A DNA stretch of 64,000 nucleotides from Alcanivorax limicola (GTDB lineage Bacteria > Pseudomonadota > Gammaproteobacteria > Pseudomonadales > Alcanivoracaceae). Below the pieces are notes generated by a model. That model was not told where the DNA came from. It did not search any database and saw nothing but the letters and a program-made list of their open reading frames with translations. Numbering within the stretch: the stretch's first letter is position 1; each line of letters begins with the position of its first letter. The stretch spans positions 124,001 to 188,000 of the forward strand of contig NZ_JAIOUB010000003.1 of NCBI RefSeq assembly GCF_019931215.1. Reading direction: 5' to 3'. Position numbers and translations under genes: made by a program. Positions 8,758 through 17,399 of the stretch are shown in pieces.

Positions 8758-10185
8758 TTGCGTACCGCAATGCTTCGGCGTGCTCCGGCGCCGGTAAGGG
8801 GGATGTTCCAGAGCAAAATTTCCGGCCTGATGTCGGCCATGGTGCTGAGCATGGCGCTGGCAGTGCCAGCGCAGGCCCTGTTGCCGCAGGCCACCGGGGA
8901 CGGCCAGCCGCTGCCGTCGCTGGCGCCCATGCTGGAGGAGGTGTCGCCGGCAGTGGTGAATATCGCCACCCACACCCGGGTGCGCAGCCATCAGAACCCG
9001 TTGATGGAAGACCCGTTCTTCCGTCGTTTCTTCAATATGCCGGACCAGCGCGGGCCGATGCCCGAGCGGCGTGCCACCAGCGCGGGTTCCGGCGTGATTG
9101 TCGATGCGGATAACGGCTATGTGCTGACCAACGCCCATGTCGTCCGCAATGCCGATGAGGTGGAAGTCACGCTCGTGGATGGCCGCACTGTCACCGCGGA
9201 GGTGGTCGGCATGGATTCCGGGGTGGACTTGGCGGTGCTGAAGGTCGATGCCGACAAGCTTATCCAGATCGACATTGCCGACTCCACCCGGTTGCGTGTG
9301 GGGGATTTCGTCATTGCCATCGGCAATCCTTTCGGGCTCGGCCAGACCGTGACCTCCGGCATCGTTTCTGCGCTGGGCCGCACCGGGCTGCGGCTGGACG
9401 GCTACGAGAATTTCATTCAGACCGACGCCTCCATCAACCCCGGCAACTCCGGCGGTGCACTGGTGAACCTGCGCGGTGAACTGGTGGGTATCAATACCGC
9501 CATTATCGCGCCGGCCGGTGGCAATGTGGGCATCGGCTTTGCCATTCCCACCGAGATGGCCGTGAATGTCATGGCGCAGCTGATCGAGCACGGTGAAGTG
9601 CGCCGTGGTGTGCTGGGGGTCAGCATTCAGGACCTTACCGCGGAGTTGGCGGAAGCCTTTGATGTGGCCGAAAAGCGGGGCGTGGTGATTACCGGCGTGC
9701 TCGAGGACAGCGCGGCGGCGGAAGCCGGCTTGCAGCCCGGTGATATCGTCACGGCAGTGGATGGCCGGCCGGTGAACCGGGCGGCAGATCTGCGTAATCG
9801 CGTGGGCCTGTCGCCGGTGGGAGAAAAGGTGCAGTTGAGCATATTGCGCGACAGCCAACCCCGTGAGGTGGTGGCCGTCATTCGTGAAACGGGTGGCAAG
9901 AGCGCAGACGGTGCAGCACTGTCCCGCCACCTCAAGGGCGCATCAATGCGTGACCTGCGCGATGGCGAGCTCAACCATGCCGAGCGGGGCGTGCTGGTGG
10001 AAGATGTGGAGCGCAATGCCGCAGCATGGCGCGCCGGCCTGCGCAGCGGTGATGTGATCATCAACGCGAATCGTCGCGATATTGAAACCCTGGACCAGTT
10101 GCGCGAGTCTGTCAGTGACCCGGAGGCGCCGCTGTTGCTGCGCGTCAATCGCGGCGGTGGGGTGTTTTTCGTGGTGATACGCTGA
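8758..10185 (+). CDS. Periplasmic serine protease of the Do family (DegQ/MucD-type)
   Basis: 475 aa. An export signal ends near AQALL (about residue 41). The trypsin-like domain carries the full triad: His127 in LTNAHVV, Asp157 in GVDLAVL and Ser231 in NPGNSGGA. Two PDZ domains follow (about 265-350 and 380-470), each with the GLQPGD/GLRSGD-type loop. Such proteases degrade misfolded envelope proteins and can trim anti-sigma factors. No sigma-E operon flanks it, so DegQ versus MucD cannot be settled by context. The start is TTG at 8758, favoured over the ATG at 8770 because GAGGAGG lies 7 bp upstream. Confidence 0.95.
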   Translation: MRTAMLRRAPAPVRGMFQSKISGLMSAMVLSMALAVPAQALLPQATGDGQPLPSLAPMLEEVSPAVVNIATHTRVRSHQNPLMEDPFFRRFFNMPDQRGPMPERRATSAGSGVIVDADNGYVLTNAHVVRNADEVEVTLVDGRTVTAEVVGMDSGVDLAVLKVDADKLIQIDIADSTRLRVGDFVIAIGNPFGLGQTVTSGIVSALGRTGLRLDGYENFIQTDASINPGNSGGALVNLRGELVGINTAIIAPAGGNVGIGFAIPTEMAVNVMAQLIEHGEVRRGVLGVSIQDLTAELAEAFDVAEKRGVVITGVLEDSAAAEAGLQPGDIVTAVDGRPVNRAADLRNRVGLSPVGEKVQLSILRDSQPREVVAVIRETGGKSADGAALSRHLKGASMRDLRDGELNHAERGVLVEDVERNAAAWRAGLRSGDVIINANRRDIETLDQLRESVSDPEAPLLLRVNRGGGVFFVVIR

Positions 10186-10238
10186 TCACTGGCGCTACAC
10201 GACGCTCGCGATGGTCCGGATGACCGGGAGGGCAGGCA

Positions 10239-10934
10239 ATGCACGACAGCAGAGTTGGCGCTGCAGCCGGGCTGCCCCTGTGGGGCATTGCCCTGGCTGC
10301 CGGACTGATTCCCCTGCTCACCATACACGTGACTTTCGTGACGTCGGTGGTGGAAGGGCACGTGCCATGGTGCGTGCCTTACTGGGATGCGTGTACGAGT
10401 ATCAGCCGTACCGGGCGACACGGCAGTAGCTATTTCATCTTCAAGGGCGCGATGCTGCCGGCAGCCTTGCTGGGTATCTTCTTCTGGTGGCTGAGTGCTG
10501 GCTGGTTGCGGCAACTGGGTGTGCAGAATGCCATGCCCGCCTGGTTGCCCTGGCTGGGGCTGGTGGGTTGCGTATTTCTGGCGGCTTACACCCTGGCGCT
10601 GGGCCACTCCGGCGATACATTTCGCATGATCCGCCGTACCGGCGTGATTCTTTATTTCTCACTCACGTTTATCGCGCAGCTGCTGCTCAGCGCGGCGCTG
10701 CTGACAGTGCCGGCCTGGCAGTCATGGGGGCGTCGTCTGTTGCGGCTGTGCCAGACGGCGCTGGCCATCGGCATTCTGTCCGTGATCCTCACGGTGGTGG
10801 CTTATCCGCTGTACAGTCAGATTGATGATGCGTTCGAGTGGGTGCTGGCATTGCTGCTCAACACCCATGGTCTCGCTGTGGCCTGGCTCTGGTGGAAGAG
10901 CGGCTTCCGCGCCAGCCTGCATACAGACGACTGA
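10239..10934 (+). CDS. Six-helix membrane protein, possibly Frag1/DRAM/Sfk1-like
   Basis: 231 aa with about six hydrophobic helices. After the first helix comes a short extracytoplasmic loop with two cysteines (PWCVPYWDACTSIS) and a SISRTG element, reminiscent of the ISxTG loop in the Frag1/DRAM/Sfk1 family. That assignment is tentative and based only on this pattern and topology. GGGAGGGCAGG precedes the ATG. The gene follows the Do protease by 53 bp on the same strand but shows no functional tie to it. Confidence 0.6.
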   Translation: MHDSRVGAAAGLPLWGIALAAGLIPLLTIHVTFVTSVVEGHVPWCVPYWDACTSISRTGRHGSSYFIFKGAMLPAALLGIFFWWLSAGWLRQLGVQNAMPAWLPWLGLVGCVFLAAYTLALGHSGDTFRMIRRTGVILYFSLTFIAQLLLSAALLTVPAWQSWGRRLLRLCQTALAIGILSVILTVVAYPLYSQIDDAFEWVLALLLNTHGLAVAWLWWKSGFRASLHTDD

Positions 10935-10981
10935 CGCGCGGCCACGGACTCGGCGGTGAGCCGTGCCCGACGTGAGGCGAT

Positions 10982-12571
10982 TCAGCCGAGCATCATGTCC
11001 GCTGCTTTCTCGGCAATCATCACCGTCGGCGCGTTGGTATTGCCGCCAATCAGCGTTGGCATGATCGACGCATCCACGACCCGCAACCCTTCCAGCCCGT
11101 GCACGCGCAGACTGTCCGGCGCGACCACCGCCATATCGTCAACACCCATCTTGCAGGTGCCCACCGGGTGATAGATGTTGTCGCACTTGCGCCGCAGGAA
11201 GTCGCGATAATCGTCGTCAGTCTGCAGCTCCCGCTCCGGGAACGCGGCAGCACCGCGCCAGCGCGCGAGCCCCTCCTGTTTCATGGCTTCGCCGAGCAGC
11301 TTCATGCCGCGAATCATCCCCTGGACATCGTCTTCATGGGTCATGAAACGCGGATCGATCCGTGCATTGTCTGACGGATCAGCACTGTTCAGCGTGACCC
11401 GGCCACGGCTCTTGGGGCGCAGGATGCAGACGTGGGCGGAGTAACCCCAGCCCATGGCAAACAGGGTATTCAGGCCGTGGTTGTCGAGCATGGCCGCAGT
11501 CAGGTGCAGCTGCAGATCCGGAATGGGCTCTTCCGGACGCGACTTGATGAAGCCGCCGGCTTCGGCCACGTTCGAGGTCAGCGGGCCACTGCGGTCGCGG
11601 AAGTATTGCCACAACGCCTTGATATGTTTCGGCAATGCCGCAGGCGAGAGGCTCAGCGTGTCGCGCAGCAAGGAGCGCTGCACCAGCAGGATGTCAGGGT
11701 GGTCTTGCAGGTTCTCGCCCACACCGGGCAATTCGTGGCGCACGGCAATCCCGTGCCGGGCCAGCTCTTCGCGGGGGCCAATGCCTGACAACAACAGCGT
11801 TTGCGGTGAGTTGATGGCGCCACCGCACAGCACCGTCTCGCTTGCCTCGACCTTTTCATGACGGCCGCGACGGGTATATTCGGCACCGATCACGCGCGTG
11901 CCATCCATCAACAGACGGCTGACGCGGGCCTCGGTAATCACGGTCAGGTTTTCCCGCTCCAGGGCCGGGTGCAGATAGGCCTTGGCAACGCCCCAGCGTT
12001 CACCGCCTTTCTGAGTGACCTGATAGAACCCCACACCTTCCTGCTCGGCGCTGTTGAAGTCGTCCGTGGCCGGCATACCCGCCTGCACACAGGCGTCAAT
12101 AAAGCCCTGGCTGACCGGGTGCTGGTAGCGCAAATCCGCCACATTCAACGGACCACCGGTGCCATGCAGCGCACTGGCGCCACGCTCCTGGTTCTGACTG
12201 CGCTTGAAGATGGGCAGCACGTCTTCCCATGCCCAGCCTTTATTGCCCAGCTCGGCCCAGTGGTCGTAGTCCCAGCTGTGGCCGCGGGTGTAGATCATGG
12301 CGTTGACGGCACTGGACCCGCCCAGGGTCTTGCCGCGGGGGATATACAGCTCCCGGTTGTTCAGCGCTTCCTGCGGCACGGTGTAATAGCGCCAGTTGCG
12401 CTTGTTGGAGCGCATCAGCGCGATAATGCCAGCCGGCATGCTGATCAGCAGGCTGTTGTCAGCGGGGCCGGCTTCCAGCAGGCAAACCCGGTTGCCGGGA
12501 TTCTCGGAGAGTCGGTTGGCCATCACGCAGCCGGCGGAGCCGCCGCCGATAATCAGATAATCAAAGGACAT
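10982..12571 (-). CDS. GMC-family FAD alcohol dehydrogenase (AlkJ/choline-dehydrogenase-like)
   Basis: 529 aa. The N-terminal Rossmann motif GGGSAGC (9-15) binds FAD and is followed by LLEAGP. GMC signatures are [21 protein letters not shown] and the C-terminal catalytic pair His468 (HPVGTCKMG) and Asn513 ([17 protein letters not shown]). These enzymes oxidise alcohols to aldehydes and pass electrons to the respiratory chain. Choline or medium-chain alcohols are both possible, and the BCCT gene is about 7 kb away, so context does not decide. AGGG sits 9 bp before the ATG. Confidence 0.93.
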   Translation of the reverse strand: MSFDYLIIGGGSAGCVMANRLSENPGNRVCLLEAGPADNSLLISMPAGIIALMRSNKRNWRYYTVPQEALNNRELYIPRGKTLGGSSAVNAMIYTRGHSWDYDHWAELGNKGWAWEDVLPIFKRSQNQERGASALHGTGGPLNVADLRYQHPVSQGFIDACVQAGMPATDDFNSAEQEGVGFYQVTQKGGERWGVAKAYLHPALERENLTVITEARVSRLLMDGTRVIGAEYTRRGRHEKVEASETVLCGGAINSPQTLLLSGIGPREELARHGIAVRHELPGVGENLQDHPDILLVQRSLLRDTLSLSPAALPKHIKALWQYFRDRSGPLTSNVAEAGGFIKSRPEEPIPDLQLHLTAAMLDNHGLNTLFAMGWGYSAHVCILRPKSRGRVTLNSADPSDNARIDPRFMTHEDDVQGMIRGMKLLGEAMKQEGLARWRGAAAFPERELQTDDDYRDFLRRKCDNIYHPVGTCKMGVDDMAVVAPDSLRVHGLEGLRVVDASIMPTLIGGNTNAPTVMIAEKAADMMLG

Positions 12572-12913
12572 AAAGACCGCCCTGCAGCGTTGTTGTCATT
12601 GATGAATGGTGAGATTGTCACAATTGTAGGGCACCTCAGGTCAAGGCCGGAGGAAATTTGTGACTTTCCGGTCATTTAATTTCGCTTATCGGTCTGCGGC
12701 GGCCAGCGGCCTCGGCCGGCCGCCGCCATGCCCGCAGGCTTGTGGTTGTGTCGTTGCGGTGGTTATTATCTGAGCAGCCCGGCGGCCAAGGGGGCGGCCT
12801 GAATCGGGCAAACGCCTGTGCTGCCTGCCACATTCCGGTCATGGTTTTGCTCAAAGCTGGTCGGGGTGGTGCATGTTCGGATGGGCCATCGCATCAGTTG
12901 AGCGGGAGCGGCT
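12572..12913. other. Gene-free spacer between divergent GMC and HNH genes
   Basis: 342 bp with no supported ORF. It holds a GC-rich 9-bp hairpin (12696-12704 with 12718-12726, 13-nt loop). Both flanking promoters must lie here, but no convincing -35/-10 pair was found. Confidence 0.5.
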
Positions 12914-13504
12914 ATGTCAGAACGTATTCTCAGGCTCGATATTGCCGGCAAGCCGGTGGAATGGCTGTCCTGGCAGGACGCGGCCTGTCTGTACGCGCGC
13001 GGGTTGGTCACCTGGACGCTGGGTGATGTCATCTATCAGATTCAGGGCGGTATTTCCCGCTGTACCGGGCTGCGGTCTGAGATGCAGCTGCACTCCATCA
13101 TTGCCTGTAACGGGCGCATCAATCCGCACCCTCGCACACGGCCACCGCTGACCAACCGGGCGTTGTTCCGGCGTGATCAGAATATCTGTCTCTACTGTGG
13201 CGGGCATTTCCACGACCATGAGCTGACGCGGGACCATATCGTGCCGACGTCTCGGGGTGGGCGGGATCACTGGCTGAATGTGGTGGCGGCGTGCCGGCGC
13301 TGTAACCAGCACAAGGGCAATCGTCTGCTGGAGGAGTCCAGCCTGGAATTGCTGGCACTGCCGTTCGTGCCCAACATGGCGGAGTATCTGGCGCTGATCA
13401 ACAGCCACCGTATCCGGGGCGACCAGATGGCGTTCCTGAGCGGGCAATTCTCCCGTCACAGCAAAGGGCGGCTTGATGTGCCTTCTGCGGCGTTGGTGGT
13501 GTAA
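12914..13504 (+). CDS. HNH endonuclease family protein
   Basis: 196 aa. The HNH core is complete: zinc pairs C92-x2-C95 and C127-x2-C130, the catalytic DH (107-108) in LTRDHIVPTSRGG, and HWLNVVAACRRCNQHKGNR. The first 80 residues form a separate basic domain of unknown role. Proteins of this layout are common single chromosomal genes in gammaproteobacteria and are not tied to a known restriction or defence system; no methyltransferase or helicase is adjacent. GGGAG precedes the ATG. Confidence 0.88.
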   Translation: MSERILRLDIAGKPVEWLSWQDAACLYARGLVTWTLGDVIYQIQGGISRCTGLRSEMQLHSIIACNGRINPHPRTRPPLTNRALFRRDQNICLYCGGHFHDHELTRDHIVPTSRGGRDHWLNVVAACRRCNQHKGNRLLEESSLELLALPFVPNMAEYLALINSHRIRGDQMAFLSGQFSRHSKGRLDVPSAALVV

Positions 13505-13610
13505 GGCGCTCGTCGCGGATTGACGTGAGTGTCTGTCTCCAATGGTGATTGCGTGTCAATCGGATAGCGGGGCGCTCTCCAGCGCGGTTGGTCACCCTCC
13601 ATCAAGTACG

Positions 13611-13719
13611 CGTTGAGCCGGGGCATGCCCTTCCGGGACCGCTCAAGCCGTCCCTGGTCGCTCGCGCTTTGGCCATCCATGGCCAAAGAGGTCCCTCCAG
13701 GGCATGCCCCGGCTCAACG
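13611..13719. repeat. Nested inverted-repeat element A
   Basis: Outer arms of 20 bp (13611-13630 and 13700-13719) are perfect complements and extend with mismatches inward. Inside lies a near-perfect palindrome with 10-bp arms around CC (13667-13676, 13679-13688). No transposase is present. It may be a REP/BIME-like or MITE-like interspersed element. Confidence 0.8.
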
Positions 13720-13814
13720 CTGGCAGTAGATTCTGAGTCCGGTGGCTACATCAACTTTCTGGAAGAACAAAACCACCAGTTGGCTCGCGGCTTCTTAACT
13801 GGGCTGCGCGTGAC

Positions 13815-13932
13815 GGCCCTCGGGGGGCGGGTACAGGTTTTCAGGACTGTGTGAGACAAGGATGTCGAACACAAGCCCCCAGGGATGGGTTTACGGCGGG
13901 TCCTGAAAACCTGTACCCGCCCCCCGAGGGCC
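13815..13932. repeat. Inverted-repeat element B with 32-bp perfect arms
   Basis: Arms 13815-13846 and 13901-13932 are perfect complements, separated by 54 bp. The arms are asymmetric in composition (a G-run next to a TACAGGTTTTCAGG part). It is unrelated in sequence to element A 95 bp away. No ORF or target-site duplication was recognised. Confidence 0.85.
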
Positions 13933-14001
13933 ACAACCACCAAACCAGCCCAGAATGGAAAACTCCCCAAACGAGGGATTCTCGTCAATTAGCGATGAGC
14001 C

Positions 14002-14027
14002 AAAAAAAACGGCGCCCAGAGGGCGCC
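14002..14027 (-). terminator. Rho-independent terminator for the acyltransferase gene
   Basis: On the minus strand GGCGCCC-TCT-GGGCGCC is followed by a run of eight T. It lies about 185 bp past the stop of the 14212-15537 gene. A weaker T5 tract makes it partly active on the plus strand too. Confidence 0.8.
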
Positions 14028-14211
14028 GCAGGTTTTTGCTCGGGAGAGCTTGTCCGGAGAAGAATCTCCAGGCCCGGAAGGGACAAATTTCCGCGCCCTC
14101 AGCCATGCTGAAGCTGAGGCGCCAGTGTACCGCCCTCGGGCTGATTGGCGTTTGCCAGCCTGACGCCGGAAATGCGCCGGGCAGCCAATAGCGATGTAAA
14201 CCCACCCCGAA

Positions 14212-15537
14212 TCAGACACCTGCCTGACCGTTGAGGATATCCAGGAACGTTTCGGCAAAGGCCCAGGCGCCCTCGCGGCTGAACTGCTGGCGGTGGTAGC
14301 GGAACGACAGGTGCAGATGATCATTCAGCGTCACCGCCCCCAGCGACAGGCCCATGGGCATGCGGCACGGCGGCGAGAACCAGAGCTCTTTCAGAGCCAG
14401 CGCGCTGTCCCCCGGCAGCGGCATACGGGCATGGCCCAGATTGCCGAGTACCGTGGTGCTGGCGATGCGGTTGCCGGTCAGCGGCAGCAGGCCGGGGACT
14501 GCCTGGCGAATCCAGGCGGGCAGGCCGCGCACCTCGCGCATCAGGTCCACCAGCAGCCCCATGGTGCCGCTTTCCTTGAGGCCGGCCGTCTGCCGGGTGA
14601 GCACATTGAGCAGATGCTCGAAGTCGGTGCGGTCATTGGCGCGCGAGATGACGTTGACCCACACGGACAGATTGCTGGCGACATCGTTGCGGAAGCTCGG
14701 GTCACGGGTATTCATCGGCATGATCATGCTGATGCGCCCCGTGCTCTGGTCGTGCTCCGTATTCCAGCGGTCAATCGCCAGATGCAGCGCGGTGGCCAGC
14801 AGGTCGTTGATGGTGGCGCCGTTGTGGCGCAGGGTCTGCAGGCGCCGGGTCTGGGCGGCGCTGAAGCGCACCGGCATGAAGGACAGGCCGGTATCGTCTT
14901 CCATGCCGTCAGCGGCAATGCGTGCTGGTGGTTTGAGTGTTGTGCCAATGACTTCCAGCAAGCGGCTGATTCGTGCCAGATGATCGGAAAATTTCGCCGG
15001 GATCGTCTCCGGTGCGCCATTGCGAGCGCGAATGAAATCGACGCCGGAGACCGGGTCGGCGACGCCGGCGTAGGCGCGCAGGATCGAGACCATGAAGCTG
15101 TACAGGCCCACACTGTCGCAGACGGTGTGGTTCATGTTGATCATGAAGAAATCGCCTTGCTCGCCGCAATGCGCCAGTGCGCAGCGGAACGGCGGTGCCT
15201 CGGCCAGTGGCACGGAGAGGCTGTGCAGGGCGGTGCGCGCTTCATGCAGGGCTTCTTCGTCGCAGCACTCGATGATGCGCAGCGGCACTTGTTCGAGGGC
15301 GTCCTGGATTTGCCAGAACAACTGGGTGTCGCTGGCTTTGTGCGGGGCGAGGGTGGCGCGCATCATGGGATGATGGGTCGCTGCACTGCGGATGGCGCTG
15401 GCCAGACGCTCCTCGTCCAGGTGCCCGCTGACGCGCACCTCCATCTGCAGGCTCAGTGGTGAGCCGGGCTTGTCGAGGTGCAACAGCAACTCGTCATAGA
15501 TGTTCAAGGGTATGCGCTCTGGCAGGAACTCGGTCAT
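14212..15537 (-). CDS. Condensation/acyltransferase-superfamily protein (WS/DGAT- or PapA-like)
   Basis: 441 aa, two-lobed CoA-dependent acyltransferase layout. The active-site motif is N-His137-TVC-Asp141, a variant of HHxxxDG. The middle (ATINDLLATALHLAIDRWN), the segment MIMPMNTRDPSFRNDVASNLSVWV and the C-terminal STTVLGNLG resemble equivalent parts of wax ester synthase/DGAT and Pap proteins. No carrier-protein or adenylation domain is attached or adjacent, so it is probably a free-standing enzyme joining an acyl-CoA to an alcohol or amine. The first motif His is Asn, so the match to WS/DGAT is not exact. GGAGG precedes the ATG and a strong terminator follows. Confidence 0.7.
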   Translation of the reverse strand: MTEFLPERIPLNIYDELLLHLDKPGSPLSLQMEVRVSGHLDEERLASAIRSAATHHPMMRATLAPHKASDTQLFWQIQDALEQVPLRIIECCDEEALHEARTALHSLSVPLAEAPPFRCALAHCGEQGDFFMINMNHTVCDSVGLYSFMVSILRAYAGVADPVSGVDFIRARNGAPETIPAKFSDHLARISRLLEVIGTTLKPPARIAADGMEDDTGLSFMPVRFSAAQTRRLQTLRHNGATINDLLATALHLAIDRWNTEHDQSTGRISMIMPMNTRDPSFRNDVASNLSVWVNVISRANDRTDFEHLLNVLTRQTAGLKESGTMGLLVDLMREVRGLPAWIRQAVPGLLPLTGNRIASTTVLGNLGHARMPLPGDSALALKELWFSPPCRMPMGLSLGAVTLNDHLHLSFRYHRQQFSREGAWAFAETFLDILNGQAGV

Positions 15538-15607
15538 CCGCTACCTCCCTGGTAAGTCATACCATTATGCGGTGTCATGCCGGGTACCGATAGTCCGGGA
15601 CCGGAAT

Positions 15608-16738
15608 TCAGTGGCGCTCGGGCGCCGCATCAAGGCCGGTGCCGCCCTCGGTGCTGCGAGGCTGGAGACCGCAGCCCGCCAGCAGGTTTTGCCAGGCGAG
15701 GGTATGCCGGGCCATGGCGGTGCGAAAACGGTGATGCAAGCCTGCCTCATCCGAGAAATGTGCTGCATGCCAGGCGTCAAAGGCGGGGCTGTCGGCGGGG
15801 AGGCTGACGGCGAGCTGTTGCATGGTGTCCTGCAATTGCCGAGCGGCCTGGTCCAGCCGGGACAGCCAGGGCTGGATCTGCCCGCCATACACGTCGATGA
15901 AGACATTCTGGAAGTAGCGAGCTTGCTGGCTGCTGCGCTGGCGCGGGCACAAGGATGTGGTGTCGACTTGTTCCAGCATGGCAGCGGCGCGGTGTAATTC
16001 GCGGGTGGCCAACGCCAGGCCTTGCAATATGCTGCCGCCGGTGTCGCTGCGGGACAGGGTGGCGATGTCCTGCTCGAGCAGGCCCGCGTTGGTGGGCAGA
16101 GGGGCATCGCCGCGCAGTTGACTGCCCAGCCGGGCGATGCGGCCCAGCGCTGTCTCCAGCGTTGTCATGGCGACGAGGTCGGCAGTTTCCGCCGGGCGCG
16201 CCGTGGTGCTGAAAAAGCCGGCCATTTCCTGCGAGCCCAGTGTGGCATTGAAATACAGTGCCGGCAGGGACTCGCGCTTGAGTGTGTAAATCTCCGACAG
16301 CCAGAGGTTGAAGGCCTCGTCATCAGCAAGCCGTTCCCCGGCCAGGCAGGTTTCGCTGCGCTGGATAAAATCCAGTTCATAAGCAAAGCGCAGGGAGGCC
16401 GTCTGCAGCCGTCCGAGGCTGCTGTTGCGTTCGCTGACCAGCGCCATCATGTCGCATTCGGCGAGGCCAAAATAGCGCCGCATACCGGTGCGCAGGTCGG
16501 GAACGTCCTGGCGCAGATCCCGGCTGCGCGGGTAGCGTTGCACGGTGATATTCACCGTGTCGGCAGGTACTTCTGTCGCGGCCAGTCGCGCGAGACGTTG
16601 CTGATAGTCATGCCAGAGATCTTCCGGCCCTGTGGGCTGACAGGCAGACAAAAGCACGCACAGGCATACCGATGGCCACCAGCGCCAGCGGCGTGTTCGG
16701 TGTTGTCGCTGTTGCTGCTGGTGCTGCTGCCTCGTCAT
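15608..16738 (-). CDS. DUF3080 family lipoprotein
   Basis: 376 aa. A Gln/Arg-rich N-terminus precedes a hydrophobic stretch and the lipobox LLSAC, so the mature protein should be lipid-anchored. The family signature is clear: RYPRSRDLRQDVPDLRTGMRRYFGL, CDMMALVSERNSSLGR and FIQRSETCL. Function is unknown for the family. It starts 6 bp after the lipocalin gene's stop on the same strand, so the two form an operon, a pairing also seen in related gammaproteobacteria. The ribosome-binding site is weak, suggesting translational coupling. Confidence 0.88.
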   Translation of the reverse strand: MTRQQHQQQQRQHRTRRWRWWPSVCLCVLLSACQPTGPEDLWHDYQQRLARLAATEVPADTVNITVQRYPRSRDLRQDVPDLRTGMRRYFGLAECDMMALVSERNSSLGRLQTASLRFAYELDFIQRSETCLAGERLADDEAFNLWLSEIYTLKRESLPALYFNATLGSQEMAGFFSTTARPAETADLVAMTTLETALGRIARLGSQLRGDAPLPTNAGLLEQDIATLSRSDTGGSILQGLALATRELHRAAAMLEQVDTTSLCPRQRSSQQARYFQNVFIDVYGGQIQPWLSRLDQAARQLQDTMQQLAVSLPADSPAFDAWHAAHFSDEAGLHHRFRTAMARHTLAWQNLLAGCGLQPRSTEGGTGLDAAPERH

Positions 16739-16744
16739 AAACGC

Positions 16745-17314
16745 TCACAGGGGGTCGCAGGGCGCCTGCCAGCACTGGGGCACGCGCTGTATATCACTGA
16801 TGGTGTAGCCCTCATCCTCGAGCAAATCAAGCAGTGCGGCGTAGTCGGCATCGTCCATGTGTGGTTCGCGCGCCATGATCCACACGTAGTCGCGTTTTTG
16901 CCGGCCGATGATGGTCTGGCTGTAATCGTCGTCAACATGGACGATGCGGAAGTCAGCCTTGAACGGCCACAGGAACTGCATGCCCCAGACGGCGTTGCCG
17001 GTGTCTTCGCGCACTGTGGCGACCGGGTTCATGCGCCGTTCTTTGCCGTCGTAGGCGCCGCGCCGGAAGATGAAGGTGGTATCAATGCGGCCATCGTCTT
17101 TCAGGGCATATCGTTCTACCGCATTGTAGGCGTCGCGTTCGAACACGGTGGGTATGCTGGCGATGACAAACCAGTCTCCCATAAAGCGTTCCAGATCTAC
17201 TGGCGCGGCGTCGCGGATTTCGGGAAGTCGGGTGCTCTGGCAGCCGCCAAGCAGGAGTAGCAGCAGGCTCAACGGCGCCAGCAGGCGCAGAGCACGGGAG
17301 GGGTGGGAAGGCAT
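16745..17314 (-). CDS. blc: Bacterial lipocalin (Blc-like lipoprotein)
   Basis: 189 aa. A signal with lipobox LLGGC is followed by the lipocalin domain: GDWFVIASIPTVFERDAYNAVERY holds the GxW first-strand motif, and DDYSQTIIGRQKRDYVWIMARE is the typical Blc strand pair. Blc proteins bind lysophospholipids or fatty acids at the outer membrane, usually under envelope stress. First gene of a two-gene operon with the DUF3080 lipoprotein. GGAG lies 6 bp before the ATG. Confidence 0.93.
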   Translation of the reverse strand: MPSHPSRALRLLAPLSLLLLLLGGCQSTRLPEIRDAAPVDLERFMGDWFVIASIPTVFERDAYNAVERYALKDDGRIDTTFIFRRGAYDGKERRMNPVATVREDTGNAVWGMQFLWPFKADFRIVHVDDDYSQTIIGRQKRDYVWIMAREPHMDDADYAALLDLLEDEGYTISDIQRVPQCWQAPCDPL

Positions 17315-17399
17315 GGCTCGCTCCGCAGTGATGTCTGACCGACATGCAGTATGCGGCGTGGCCTGTAATGGTCTGTGAAGATGCTCTGTCTACCAGGAG

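Larger units (their letters stand above)
13505..14211. other. 707-bp gene-free region with repeat elements
   Basis: No credible gene. Contents in order: a nested inverted repeat (13611-13719), a 32-bp perfect inverted repeat (13815-13932), and a strong terminator for the minus-strand acyltransferase (14002-14027). The short open frames here run through the repeat arms on both strands and are not supported. Confidence 0.7.

Noticed and set aside
12585-12640. TTGACC...TACAAT as a promoter for the GMC gene
   Set aside because: The spacer is only 10 bp, too short for a sigma-70 promoter.
12914-13504. HNH gene as part of a restriction or defence island
   Set aside because: No methyltransferase, helicase, NTPase or toxin gene is adjacent; flanks are ordinary metabolism genes, and this HNH type is commonly a single chromosomal gene.
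13611-13932. Elements A and B as ends of one insertion sequence
   Set aside because: The arms of A and B are unrelated in sequence, each is closed on itself, and no transposase or target duplication is present.
14002-14027. GC-rich palindrome as a regulator site
   Set aside because: The stem followed by T8 on minus downstream of a gene is a terminator.
13549-14111. Short ORFs across the inverted-repeat region
   Set aside because: They run through both arms of the repeats, on both strands, and encode nothing recognisable. Explained by GC-rich repeat sequence.
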